Source: Aspidiotus rigidus
Taxonomy: Eukaryota > Arthropoda > Insecta > Hemiptera > Diaspididae
DNA length: 64,000 nt
Direction of reading: 5' to 3'
NCBI GenBank assembly: GCA_035079385.1
Contig: JAVHKY010000053.1
Span: forward strand, 3,348,001-3,412,000
In this document: positions 1 to 10,689 of the stretch, one piece after another
Position numbering within the stretch: the stretch's first letter is position 1
Layout of the letters: each line of letters starts with the position of its first letter
Made by a program: the position numbers and the translations under genes
Notes under the pieces: generated by a model
Databases searched by the model: none
Seen by the model: the letters and a program-made list of their open reading frames with translations, nothing else
Told to the model about the DNA's origin: nothing

Positions 1-1430
1 ACAACTAAGACGAGAATAAGAAGATATCGAGAAGTTGCAATAGAATTGTTTAGGCCTTAGTCCGAATTTTTAAGATCGAATTGTTAGCTAATTGAGAGGG
101 TAGGGAAAATCATCACCATCTATCCTCAATAAACTAGATGTCTCTACTTGAGCTGATTGCGAGTAATCATCTTGGGATACACAGGTTTCAATAAATGTCG
201 TAAACTCCACACTTGCTTCTTTCCTCGTGAATCGATTGCTTTCAAAGTTTTCATTATTATCACTTATTTCTACCTCACTTCCGCTGCTAAGCGCAATCGA
301 TCATACAGAAAGTCGTGGTGAGAGTGAGAATTAACAAGGAACAAGGTTTTTGGCTCATTTCATCCTTTCCACGACCTTCTATCAAGTCAATTGAGCTGAA
401 ACGGAGAAATATGGTGGGAGATAAGCGAACTCTGAAGCCAAGCTTTTCATAGGCAGGCCCAGATTTAGGCATACGCAACACAGGCACGTGCCTAAGACGG
501 CAAATTTTATTTCAGAGAGAGAAAAAATATTTAAATTGAGACACGAATTTTAGAAAATAAAAAATTAGGGGCGGCAAATGAGCTGAATCCGGGCCTGTTC
601 ATGGAGAGGAAAACTAGGGATGAAAAATTGGTCAGTATTTTATAAAATTCACGACTTTGAATAATCGATAACATTTACTGTAACTGTATTATGTCACTTG
701 AGTTTTCAAGAAAAAAATCTCACAAATAGATACCGAACATAAAATCACATCTCTGGATTCTTGAGAATATCACGAAATTGACGACCGATGAATTGAAAAA
801 AATTCTAAGCCAAGTTACTCAGCGTAAAATTTCGGATCTTAGGAATCCCCATGAGCTGGGGGAAACGCAAGCTCTTCAACTTTCATTTCAGTTAAATCAA
901 GTGAAACAATAAAATTTTGAGAATTTCGACTACTACAATTTAAGAAGTCTCTTGTAGATCGTTAAGGAGTCACCAATCTGCAGAAAAGCTACAGATACTG
1001 AGCCCTCGGCGATATTGCAGAGTCGATGCCTCGACACTGAACCAAAAGTCCCGATGAACTGTACTGACTGCGAAAAGTGTAACAAGATGAAAAATGGTCA
1101 ATGGGCCCTCGAGATGTACGTCTACCAAACTTTTACATCTTCTCAGCCATGTCCAAGAACAACATAGACATATTTTTTTCAGATCCTTTTGAGCAGTGTA
1201 CCGTAAGCAGAATCAGGGTTTTACATACTGCAGTTTTCTCTCGGACGTTGTAGGCATTTCACGTTCACGTTGTTCCGTTACAGTGGCCGGGAGAAAACTG
1301 GACGTAGAGCCCTCATTCAGCCCATAACGCATCACCGTTCAAAAAATTCGACAAAATATGCGTCAAGTTTGGCAGACGCACTCCTTGGGGCACATCAACC
1401 ATTCTTATCCTATTACATTATTTGTGGTCG
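1..1430. other. Gene-free flank with one short old repeat
   Basis: No exon with coding character and splice sites was found on either strand. The stretch from about 444 to 598 begins with a motif close to GGCAGGCCCAGATTTAG and ends with its approximate inverse (around GAATCCGGGCCTGTTCAT), so it may be a small decayed inverted-repeat element. The rest is ordinary AT-rich intergenic DNA. Confidence 0.4.
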
Positions 1431-1870
1431 ATTTCAAGTTATGTGCGCAATGCTGACCAAAAATCGACTAAAAATTGCCTTCCTTCTAGTCTTGGTCAAT
1501 ATTGGGTCGATATAATTATTGTAAAAATTGACTACATCATGCCGACGTCGATATCAGGTCGACATATGATCGAATTATGACGCCTGTTACCTTCAATTGA
1601 AGTCGATTTCGATACAATCTCTCCGAACTTTCGATCGACCTAAAATCAGCTGCTCTATGGCGTTAATGGACAGTCGATGAGTAGTACTCTGGAAATATCT
1701 GCTGGTTGATTCTGAATCGACACATCGACACATAATTTGATGTTCGAATCCTCAATTCATCTTACTCGAAATCAACTGCGGAGCCGCCGTCGATATCGAG
1801 TCGACAACCATGAAATAAGATTTGTTGACCTGATGACTAATTTGTCACGCCCATCTGTTACCGATTTTCG
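1430..1870. repeat. TCGA-rich dispersed repeat
   Basis: The segment is unusually dense in GTCGA and TCGAC words (for example CGACGTCGATATCAGGTCGA). The same texture returns at about 3700-3790, 4735-4870 and 25370-25830, which argues for a dispersed repeat family rather than chance. Short ORFs inside it have no protein character. Family unknown. Confidence 0.4.
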
Positions 1871-2299
1871 ACCGCTCCCGCACCCCAAGTTGCTTACAGG
1901 ACTTATGATATTCAGCCTGTTTAGTGATTTTGTTAATTGCAAATAATGTGCAATTATAAAATTATATACCTAAGAGGACCAGGGTGTTTCAACGAAAGAT
2001 TTGTCACCTAAAAAACTTCACCGATCAAGATTTACCAATAGAAAGTTCACCTACAAATGATTCACGTGATAGAAGTTGTGGTTAACCACATGGTAAGTTC
2101 ACCGAGACGAAAGTTCATCGACAAAATTCGGTTATATTTTTATTCATAAAGTACGTATTAATCAGTTTAATTCAAGTTTAATACCTAATAATAGAAAATT
2201 AATTTAATACATTTATTTTTGCTATTTAATTTAATAAAATAAAATTTCATATTACTGCGACCGCTAAAATAAAATAAAAATAAAAATATAGAAAATATT

Positions 2300-2652
2300 A
2301 CCAATATTGTACCTCTTTTTTTTGTGTTATCATCAGTATACTATTATTTATTCATTTACCTATTCCTGTTATTTTTATTATTTATATATATATACTTTTT
2401 CCTTATCTTTTATTCATTTCATCTGTTTACTTATTTATTTATTTTTTTTTACTTTTTATTTATTTGTTTTTTTTTTCTTTTTGAGTATCAGCAGAAGTGT
2501 TTTTTTTTTTTTTTTTTTTTCATTATTTAGCTGTACTCTTTCTTTATTTTTTACTTATTTCATTTGTTTATTTCCTTATATTTATTTATTTATTTACTTT
2601 TTTAGTCTCAACAAAAGTGTTATGTTTTAGTTTCAGTTTCCTCTTTTTATTT

Positions 2653-2691
<39 letters not shown>

Positions 2692-2720
2692 TTTTTTGTT
2701 TTTGTTTTTTAATTATTATT
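2300..2720 (+). repeat. T-rich low-complexity tract with (TTTA)n
   Basis: More than 400 bp of almost pure T with scattered A and C, including a run of about 21 T at 2500-2520 and a tetranucleotide (TTTA)n stretch at roughly 2650-2693. Overlapping poly-Phe/Tyr/Leu ORFs here are artefacts of composition. It leads directly into a retroelement-like tail at 2725-2850. Confidence 0.8.
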
Positions 2721-2724
2721 TCAT

Positions 2725-2850
2725 TTTATTTTGTAAGTAATAGTAATCCCCATCCCGCTCGCTCAACTAGTAATGAGCATGGGGTGGGAGAAAACCTTAT
2801 TTATTTACAATCGAGATTGTATTCTTTCTTGCCAATAAAGAATTATTATT
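2725..2850 (+). mobile_element. Probable LINE 3' tail
   Basis: A short GC-richer block (CCCATCCCGCTCGCTC, then GAGCATGGGGTGGGAG) is followed by CCAATAAAGAATTATTATTA. A pyrimidine-rich tract, a compact GC block, an AATAAA signal and a simple TTA tail are the usual design of a LINE 3' untranslated end. No coding part remains. A similar arrangement occurs at 27980-28200. Inference only; family not identified. Confidence 0.35.
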
Positions 2851-5060
2851 ATTTTCAAATATTATTTATTTTTGAATTTTAATTAAATTTAATTTTGAAA
2901 AAAAAAAATAATAATAATTTAAATTAATATGATTTTTAAATAATCATTATTTTATTAAAATAAAAATTACTTATTAAAATTTTTAAAAATTTTAAATAAA
3001 TAAATTGATTTAATAAATTGAAAATTATAATTATAAATAATGAAATATAAATAATTAATTTAATTAAATTAATTGAATTTATAAATATTAATAATTATTT
3101 TAATTAAATTAATTTTCTTTATCAAATTATTATTTATTTAAATAATTTTATAAATAAAATTTGGTATATCAAAGCATCGAATAAAAGTCGAACAGCTGTT
3201 TGAAAAAGGTGAATTTCGTCGTCGGTTTCGATGAACTCGAAAAAGGAAGATGAACTTTCCTGGCAGTAGAAAAAAAAACTGACAGGTAAACTTTCCTGTC
3301 GGTGATGTGTACATTCCTTCAAAAAGACTTACTCGGTGAAAAACCTTTCGGTGAACTGGTCGGATCCCATACCTAAGCTTTATCTGCGAAGTGGTACGAA
3401 CTTGACTCATCTTCAACCTTGATTCCGAGGCCCTTTCATATCGCTCAAGTACTTGAAATACAAGCAAGTACGTCTTTTCCAAGTGAGTTAGGTAAAGTGG
3501 ATCCCAAAACGGTGTAGATTCGAAATATACATTGAAGTCTCATAATCGATACCATCATTGAGTCGCAAGAAAAAAAGAAGCGGTCGATTTTAAATTTAAA
3601 TCCAATAATTTTCATCACTCTTGTGAAAACGCAGCGGTATCGCATAAGATAAACAGATACCGTCCATATGTGTTGGTCCAGTCGATCACAACATTAGGTC
3701 AATTTTAAGTTTATTTCAGGTCGAAAAATGAGTCGATTTGGAGTGATTCGATGTCACCTAAGGTCGACATATTCCGTCAAGGTTTTACAGCTTGACATTT
3801 TTTGTCTCTGATTTTCTATTAACACTAGCTCCAAGGTGAGTCGTATCTAATCAGTTAAATTGATTTAAATTAGGTCGAATCGTTGATAGGAGTTCGATGT
3901 TTTCTAGGTGGTTGAGAGGAGCTTTGCCGCAATCAGGAGGGATGTTAGAATGAGAGTATACATTTTTAATTGGGGGCATTCGAAATTATAGACGTAAGTT
4001 TGAAGACGTTGTTACGTGTAATAACGAATAGAATTAAATTCTCCTCGACTCCGCGACAATTATTTTTACGCAATAGTATTCAGAAAAATTGAGAAAATGA
4101 AAGAGAAACGCACGCGAGTTATAATTTCGACAACTTATTATGAGAATAATATCGGCTCGTAGACCGTGTCTGCACTAATTTTACTGCTCACCGTAAAAAT
4201 TAACCTAGAATTGTATAGATCAACTTTTAGATGAACACTCCTCTCGTAATTTGCTCGACGCCAGTTAACACGCATTGAATCCAGATCGTCTTTCGGAAAG
4301 CTCTCATTACGCGTACCTTCGAGTTCCGTCGTATATAATGCAACACGTCACACAGACGAGCGTCTTGTTCAGTCATCGTATACTCCTGCACTCGACATAT
4401 TATCATCAAATTCTCACGATCCTCCGATCGATATTTATTTAGAGCAAATTTCACGTGGAATATCGATTGAAAACTTATGAAAATGATACTCATCGATCAT
4501 AAGACTGGTAAAAGTTTTGTGAAAGTTTGGACTTGAATCATAAAAATGAATTCTATTGACTGAAAATTTTCTTCTAAATCATTATCATTTTTTTGAAATT
4601 TGAACTACCTTTTTTATAGGGGGAATTAACAAACTCTACAATCAATGTCACTACAATTCTTCAGTAGCGTTCTTTGACGGATGCCTATGAGAAATACATT
4701 ATTTCAGAAAGTAGCAATATAAATAATATGGAATCTATTCCATCCGTGTCGAAATCAACTAAGTATTACGACCAAATGTCGATTTCGACCCAAAATGACG
4801 GGACGTCAAATCAAAATCGACCGCTTCTTTTTACCATCCACTCATTGTCGACGTCGAAATATGTGTAGAGTCTTTCCGTTTTCATGGATTCATGTCGACT
4901 AAAAATCATCGCGGATTTTGAGTTGATTATTGTCTCTGGTCTGCAAGACTTGCAATCGTCGTCGAAGTTTCGCAGATTCCAAGCGCACAATATAATAAAG
5001 TTTCAGAATTGAGGCAACACACGAGAATTGATCCGGTTCTCAAGTTTACGGTCGGACATA
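2850..5060. other. AT-rich then ordinary intergenic DNA
   Basis: From 2850 to 3170 the sequence is almost all A and T with repeated AATTTAATTAAATT-type words. From 3170 to 5060 there are short unrelated ORFs on both strands without splice sites, codon bias or recognisable motifs. Two TCGA-rich patches at 3700-3790 and 4735-4870 belong to the dispersed repeat described at 1430-1870. Confidence 0.4.
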
Positions 5061-5140
5061 TCGAAGGAAAGCTCCACAATACTTGAAAAAGTAAACTGGA
5101 GGGCAATTTGCAAGAACCGCAGAAAATAAAAATAAAGGAA
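5061..5140 (+). repeat. Left inverted arm of the Penelope-like element
   Basis: Starts TCGAAGGAAAGCTCCACAAT and ends AATAAAAATAAAGGAA. Its reverse complement is found at 7279-7358 with about one mismatch over 80 bp. The arm overlaps the start of the readable protein frame. Confidence 0.85.
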
Positions 5141-6740
5141 TTGGCTAAGAAAAATGAAAAAATTTCCCCCCTTTTAGCTTCCAAGGCTACATCTTATCGT
5201 TATAGATGCTGGTGTTCAAAAATTTCAGCCTCGCATCATAAATTGCAGTTGTATAGGATTCACTCGCGACGAGACTACTCTGTTGGAAAAGGTTTGAAGT
5301 TTAGCCTCCCCCCCCCCAATAATGCCGACGCCCTTGCGAACATTGTCGCTGACTTAGCTGTCAAGATCGGTCCCGGAGTTAATACTCAAAAAACGTGTGC
5401 TGATTTGGTCCGTAACACTCCACTTCCGTGCATGAATGGCACTGTGAGGGAGGTGATCAAGGTTTGAGGAGGAAGCTCAAGGAGGAGGATTCATTGCTCA
5501 CGAAGGCTGATAAAGGGAATTCTATAGTCGTTATGGAGAAGTCAACCTACGTTAGCAAGGTTGGAGAAGTGCTTTACCAGTGTAGGGCCATTGAAAATAC
5601 TGACTTCAATTTCCCTAAGTACGTTAAGAAGGTTAGGAAGGTTATTAATGGGAGTTCTGTCCTAATAAGCAAACCCTCAACTAAAAAATGCCTGCTTGAA
5701 CCAAATCCGGTGCCCCCCCCCTCCTCTATGGGCTGCCTAAGATACACAAAAAGGATACTCCGATGCGTCCTGTTGTGTCTTATGTCTCCTCCCCCGCTTA
5801 CTCTCTCGCTAAATATTTGGATAGATGGTTTAAATCTCGCATTGAGTACGAGTCTACTTACTCGATTAGAAATGCTGTTTCCTTAGCCGATAAACTTAAA
5901 GACCATTTACTTCCTCCGGGTACCACTCTATGCTCTTTTGACGTTGTCGGCCTGTTCCCCAACATACCGAGAACTGTCGCCATGCAACATATGGGTGACC
6001 TCCTCGTTCGTTTTAATACTCCTCATAAAGAGTTGCAGGAATTCTTTAATTTACTTAATGTATGTTGGTCCCCTAATTTTTGCAAGTTTAATGGGAAATT
6101 TTACGAGTTCCGAGAAGAGGTTGGCATTCCTATCGGATCCCCTTTGGGTTCCCTTGTGTCGGAGATCTTCATGTCCAAATTTGAGGCTGACCTCTTCACT
6201 TCAGGCTTAGCATTCCTGGATTACGTCCATTATTGGTACAGGTATGTAGTGGACCGGTCCCCAAGATCTCCTTGGTGAGTTTCTTAAGTATCTTAACGTT
6301 CAATATTCCTCCATCAAATTTACCCTAGAGGTTGGCGGTTCAAATATTAACTTCTTGGATCTCACCATCTCAGTTAGAGATGGAGTCATCTCAGTTAGAG
6401 ATGGAGTCCACGAGTTTTCAATATATAGGAAAGATACTTCGACCGACATTGTCGTCCACGGCTCGTCATTCTGCCCTGTTTCTCACAAGTTCGCGGCGTT
6501 TAATAGCTTTATTCATCGGCTAACCCGCATCCCGCTGAACCAGGCAGCTTTCCAAAAAGAACTCAATATTAGAAAATACTTGGTTAGAGTGAATGAGACC
6601 TTATGGTCCGGAGGAAGATCACGCGGAATTGCCTTGATTCAACTACCTCCCTCCCCCGCGACTCTTCTGTCGATAGTAGGACCCGTTTCATTAAACTCCC
6701 CTTCTTGGGTAAATTTTCTTCGAAATTGAGTCGCGCCCTC
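5108..6740 (+). pseudogene. Penelope-type reverse transcriptase, frameshifted
   Basis: Readable blocks lie in successive frames: 5108-5467, 5428-5886, 5763-6278 and 6355-6729. Recognisable PLE signatures are LTKADKGNSIVVMEK (about 5500-5550), RPVVSYVSSPAYSLAKYL (5765-5820), the motif A block CSFDVVGLFPNIP (5930-5970), the motif B block GIPIGSPLGSLVSEIFM (6125-6175) and NFLDLTI (about 6350). The catalytic box, normally Y-V-D-D, reads YRYVVD here, so one catalytic aspartate appears lost, and the frame then breaks. Poly-C runs near 5310 and 5710 coincide with frame changes. The element is inactive. The identity as a PLE reverse transcriptase is secure; exact boundaries are not. Confidence 0.8.
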
Positions 6741-7196
6741 CGCCCCTTCGGTTTCTGTCCGGTGTTTTATAATCCTACGACGGTAAAAGGGCTACCATTC
6801 AGGTCAAAGGACCCTATCCCGCCCCTTGAAAAGAGCGGAGTTTATAGCATAGCTTGCAGGGACTGTAATGGGATGTATGTAGGCGAGACTAGTCGTCAAA
6901 TTAAAATTAGAGTGGCTGAACACCTAAAAGATTGGGAAAAAAGGCATTTGGGCGAATCCACATTTGCTGACCACCTTATAACTAGTGGTCATGGTTTCAG
7001 GGAGGGGTCAGAAACCCTCCTCCACAGAGAGAAGGCTTACTTCAAAAGCCGTGCTCTGGAAAACACGGAAATTATTCGTCATCTTAATAGCGATGATATA
7101 AATTTACTCAACAGGTACATTCCGGACGAGGGGTTGGTCGAGCAAGTTTACGACTTCGCTAGTTCTATCATGATTTCTTCTCCTCCGCCGTTGTGA
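6603..7196 (+). pseudogene. GIY-YIG endonuclease domain of the Penelope-like element
   Basis: A 197-codon open stretch. Residues about 30-60 are the basic linker after the reverse transcriptase. The nuclease core starts at residue 79: GVYSIACRDC, then GMYVGETSR (the YIG position is YVG, residues 92-94) and the conserved arginine near residue 98 followed by KIRVAEH. Further on ADHLITSGH and ALENTEIIRHL correspond to the histidine- and glutamate-bearing part of the PLE nuclease. In Penelope elements this domain nicks the target for integration. The domain itself is unbroken, but it has lost its in-frame connection to the reverse transcriptase, so the start codon is arbitrary. Confidence 0.85.
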
Positions 7197-7278
7197 TTGT
7201 TCTCTTTTCCCATCTCGTCGAGTCGCTTTTTATCTACGCTTGAGAATGGAATTGTTTAACCGAAAGCGCGCTCGCGGC

Positions 7279-7358
7279 TTCCTTTATTTTTATTTTCTGC
7301 GGTTCTTGCAAATTGCCCTCCAGTTTACTTTTTTAAGTATTGTGGAGCTTTCCTTCGA
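7279..7358 (-). repeat. Right inverted arm of the Penelope-like element
   Basis: Reverse complement of 5061-5140, beginning TTCCTTTATTTTTATTTTCT on the plus strand and ending GAGCTTTCCTTCGA. It begins about 80 bp after the endonuclease stop codon. The near identity of the arms, against heavy decay inside, is notable. Confidence 0.85.
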
Positions 7359-7479
7359 CAACAAACGAGACTTCAAAGTGGACTGAAAATCGACGTTCCC
7401 AGATGAGAAAAAAAAATTAGGATGCCTTTGCAAGTTGGAACCCGCAGGATCCGTATTCCACTGCGGAAGGTCTTTCAAA

Positions 7480-8350
7480 AAGTAGGGCATCTTATAGGAA
7501 ATCCTACCATATACAGTATAGCTCGAGAGTCAGAATTATTTCAAGTCCCCCCCCCCCCGTGATGTCATCAACCTTGCACCGCTCGCGCAAATTTTTTGAA
7601 AGTACCCCCAACAAAAGGGATAGCGGGTTGCCCGCTAAAAAAATTTAGATGTCATTGCACTTTTTGCAATAGCTTCGCGGTTCCGCGGGAAACGGCTAGT
7701 CTTAGGATAGACATTAGGTCTGATCGAGAGATAGAAATTTTCCAATTCCCTCTCCTAACCTAATCATATACAGCTCGTGAATCGAAATTTTTCCAAGTCC
7801 AAATTCTTCATTAGAGTAGGTCAGCTTTTATTGGACGTCACATAGTGCATACCATCCGTCAAATTTTTCAAAAAAGCCCCCATAGAACAGATTTTGACCT
7901 AAAAGCTGTATACGGTAGGAGGGGGACTTGGGAAAATTTCGATCCTACAGCTAGGAGGGGAACTTAGAAGGATTTCGACCTTTCTTGGACTTAGATTCTT
8001 TTTACCACTGGAACTTGGGTTGGAGGGCTGTTAGACTTCGACCATATTGCCGATTTGGATTTTGGCTGGATACCACACGGTGCAAGGAAAATTTTTCGAC
8101 CCCTTCCCCCCCCCCCCCCCCTCACCGCATAGGTTCTCCATTAAAATATTGACTTCCAAGCTAAGGATTGTTCTATTATGTCTTTAGATCATGAAGTCAG
8201 GGACTGATATATGACGTCATCAGTTCGGGATCTTACAGGGAGCGATCTATGACGTTATCACATCGTCACCACACAGGGACCGTCATCACGTCGTAGTCAT
8301 AGAAACTTCTCTCTGAAGTCATCAGATCGCAAATTGGAAGATATTCAATT
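7480..8350. repeat. Dispersed repeat with TATATAGCTC and GACGTCAT motifs
   Basis: Contains several copies of a loose unit reading TCGAAATTTTTCCAAGTCC next to CATATACAGCTCG or its inverse GGAGGGGGACTTGG, then several GACGTCAT/GATGTCATC words (8200-8330). The same vocabulary recurs at 9300-9670, 18005-18120, 25190 and massively at 52800-55000. At 7618-7638 there is a hairpin AGCGGGTTGCCCGCT. No coding content. Confidence 0.6.
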
Positions 8351-8815
8351 ATTTTCTCCAAATCAGCGTTAAATTTCACTTTCACATCAAGTACGATTTT
8401 TAATTTTTGAGAATTTCTGTAGATTGGTCAATTTATTGTAACTTGCTCTTGTGACTTTATTTATCAATTTATTAATTATCGTTACGGTTTTTTTTTTTTT
8501 TTCCTTATTTCTTTCAGTGTGGCAACCAAAAATCGATGTCGTTCATGGAGATTTTTTTTGTTTTTCTTGTAAAATATCCGCTGTTCAATGTTTTTTCTAG
8601 CTTAAGACAGTAAAATTATCAAATTTTTAGCTATTATATGAACCGTGAGACTCGAGAAACTTTTCAACTTTTCAGCTGCACATTGTAATATGAAATGGGA
8701 TTCGGAAACACTGAAGAAATACTGGCGCTTTCAGCTTTCGATTTCATCAAAAATCGAACATTGAATAATCGGCCATCGAAATCGAAAAAAATCTGTCAGT
8801 TTGAGATGATTCTTT
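8350..8815. other. No feature seen
   Basis: AT-rich intergenic sequence with a poly-T run near 8490. No gene or clear repeat boundary was seen. Confidence 0.4.
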
Positions 8816-8817
8816 TC

Positions 8818-10680
8818 TGAAAATGGCATTTTACTCGGAAAAAATTGGAAACGAAGATTTTATTGCTGAAATGTGTTCGTCTCGATGCCCTGAATATCCC
8901 CTGAAAGTTCACAGTCCTCAGCCCCCTGGCAAACCACAGAGGGGGCCGGAACGTCTCCCAAATTTTAGTTTTTTACGATTATCTTGGAAAATAGGCCGCC
9001 TATGAAAAAATTACAAGACACCAAAAGTGTTCCTTATAAAATTTCCTACCGGATAGTGTCACAATTTTCCGCCCCCAAAGCCATAAAAGTCCACGGCGGG
9101 CCGAAACAATTTCGGATTTTCAGTTTTTTGCGATTATCTCGGAAAATAAGCCGTTTATGAAAAAATTACAAGACACCAAAAATATTCCTTATAAAATTTT
9201 CTACCAAGTAATGTCAAATTTTTCCGCCCACAAAACCATAAAAGTCCACAGAAGGCTGAAACAAGTTCGGAATTTCAGTTTTTAGCGGGGAACCCGCTAT
9301 CCGATTTGTTGGGGGTACTTTCAGGAAATTTTCGTCCCCGAGCGAGGTTGATGACGTCACGGAGAGGAGAGGAGGAAAATATTTCAACCCTGTAGCCATA
9401 TATGATAGGAGGGGGTTTGGAAAAAATATATGGCTAGAGGATCGAAATTTTTCCAAGTCCCCCTCTTATCATATATCGCGACAGCGTGGCGCACGGCAAA
9501 CTTCTCAAAAAAAAAAAACCATAAAATAGGTTCGCTGTTAAAATTTCCACTGTTGAACTGTATATGACTGGAGGTGGACTTGGAAAAACGACGGCTTCCT
9601 TGAAATTGCAGCGCGTTCGAGAAAAAATTTTATGCTCCAAGATTTAAATGATAGGAGGGGGACTCAGGACAGCGGGTTCTCCGCTGCCATAGCAGTCTTG
9701 CAATGGCATCTAATGTTTTGCAATTATCTCAGAAAATGAGCCGTTTATGAAAAAATTATAAGACACAAAAATTATTCCTCGTAAAATTTCCTATCAATTA
9801 ACACCAAATTTCACCGCCCCCAACTAGTGGTAATCGGTCAACAAAAGAGAGACCACGTTTTTCAACATTTCTGTTTTTCTCAATTATCTCGAAAAATATG
9901 CTCTTTATGAAAATATTACGCGACATAAAAATTATTCTCCATAAAATTTTCTGTCAACTGATACCTATTTTTACCGCTCCCAAACATCCATAAATCCATC
10001 CAAAGGGGGATAAAACGTCTTCGAAATTTTTGTTTTTCTCGATTATTTCGGAAAATACATGGTTTAGGAAAAAATTACAAGAGACCAAAATTATTTCTTA
10101 TACAATTTCCCATCATCAAGTTATGCCAAATTTGACCACCCTCCAACCTCAGGAATTACATCTTTTTTTTCGTATTGCTGCAATTACGTATATTTCGTCA
10201 TTCTGAAGAAGGAACATATTATTACAGTCTCCTCATTCTTTCAATATTTTAAAAAAGCTTTCGCATTTTGTTTTCCAAAATTACGCATTTTATCTGCGAG
10301 TAGCCAGCGTGCAAGAATATGCATCTAATTTTCATGTATATATGTAACGTGTGGTCAAAAATATTAAACATTTTTCAGCGTATTACGCTTCATTCTTCCG
10401 TGCAAATTTGAGGTTAAAGGACTGAAAATGTGATATCACTATTTCGAAAATATTATAAACAATAATTCACGTAAGTCGTCATCATTCCCCGAACAATTTA
10501 TTTTCCGAAATAATTGCAACAATACGAAAGAAAAGACGGGGAGACATTCCGGCCCCCTCTGTAGTTTACCTAGGGGTTGGGGGCGGTGAACTTTCAGGGT
10601 ATGTTCAAGGCATCGAGACGAACACATTTCAGCCATAAGACCTTTGTCTCCAATTTTTTCCGAGTAGCCCTCTTTTTTCA
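8818..10680. mobile_element. Element with ~180-bp inverted ends and internal tandem units
   Basis: The block 8818-9000 (with TCTCGATGCCCTGAATA and CCACAGAGGGGGCCGGAACG) returns inverted at 10497-10680 (CATTCCGGCCCCCTCTGTAG, then CATCGAGACGAACACATTTC). Between them, about five degenerate units of roughly 150 bp share CGATTATCTCGGAAAATA, TATGAAAAAATTACAAGACA and TTCCGCCC-CAAA. The inverted ends plus internal tandem units suggest a non-autonomous foldback-type DNA element. No transposase or target duplication was recognised. Short ORFs on the two arms are mirror images of each other and not genes. Confidence 0.6.
9281..9700. mobile_element. Insertion with AGCGGG..CCCGCT hairpin ends
   Basis: This piece interrupts one of the tandem units of the surrounding element: unit text stops at 9280 and resumes at about 9705. 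It starts with AGCGGGGAACCCGCT and ends with AGCGGGTTCTCCGCT, and inside carries GTTGGGGGTACTTTC, GATGACGTCAC and the TATATGATAGGAGGGGG motif. An inverted related copy of its left end lies at about 7540-7640. It is therefore a nested insertion of the dispersed family also seen at 7480-8350. Confidence 0.5.
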
Positions 10681-10689
10681 TCTAATTTT

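Larger units (their letters stand above)
5061..7358 (+). mobile_element. Penelope-like retroelement with inverted 80-bp ends
   Basis: A 2.3 kb unit whose interior encodes, in order, a Penelope-type reverse transcriptase and a GIY-YIG endonuclease, the defining pair of Penelope-like elements (PLEs). Its two ends, 5061-5140 and 7279-7358, are inverted copies of each other that differ at only about one base. PLEs are known for irregular, sometimes inverted, terminal repeats. The coding part is spread over at least five frames, so this copy cannot make a full protein. No target duplication was recognised. Confidence 0.8.

Noticed and set aside
2307..2712. Overlapping ORFs of up to 107 codons in T-rich DNA
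   Set aside because: The products are almost only Phe, Tyr, Leu and Ile, as expected from poly-T with stray A and C; no start context or splice sites.
8823..10681. Two similar 60-80 codon ORFs containing EMCSSRC
   Set aside because: Both come from the inverted arms of the element at 8818-10680 and lack other support.
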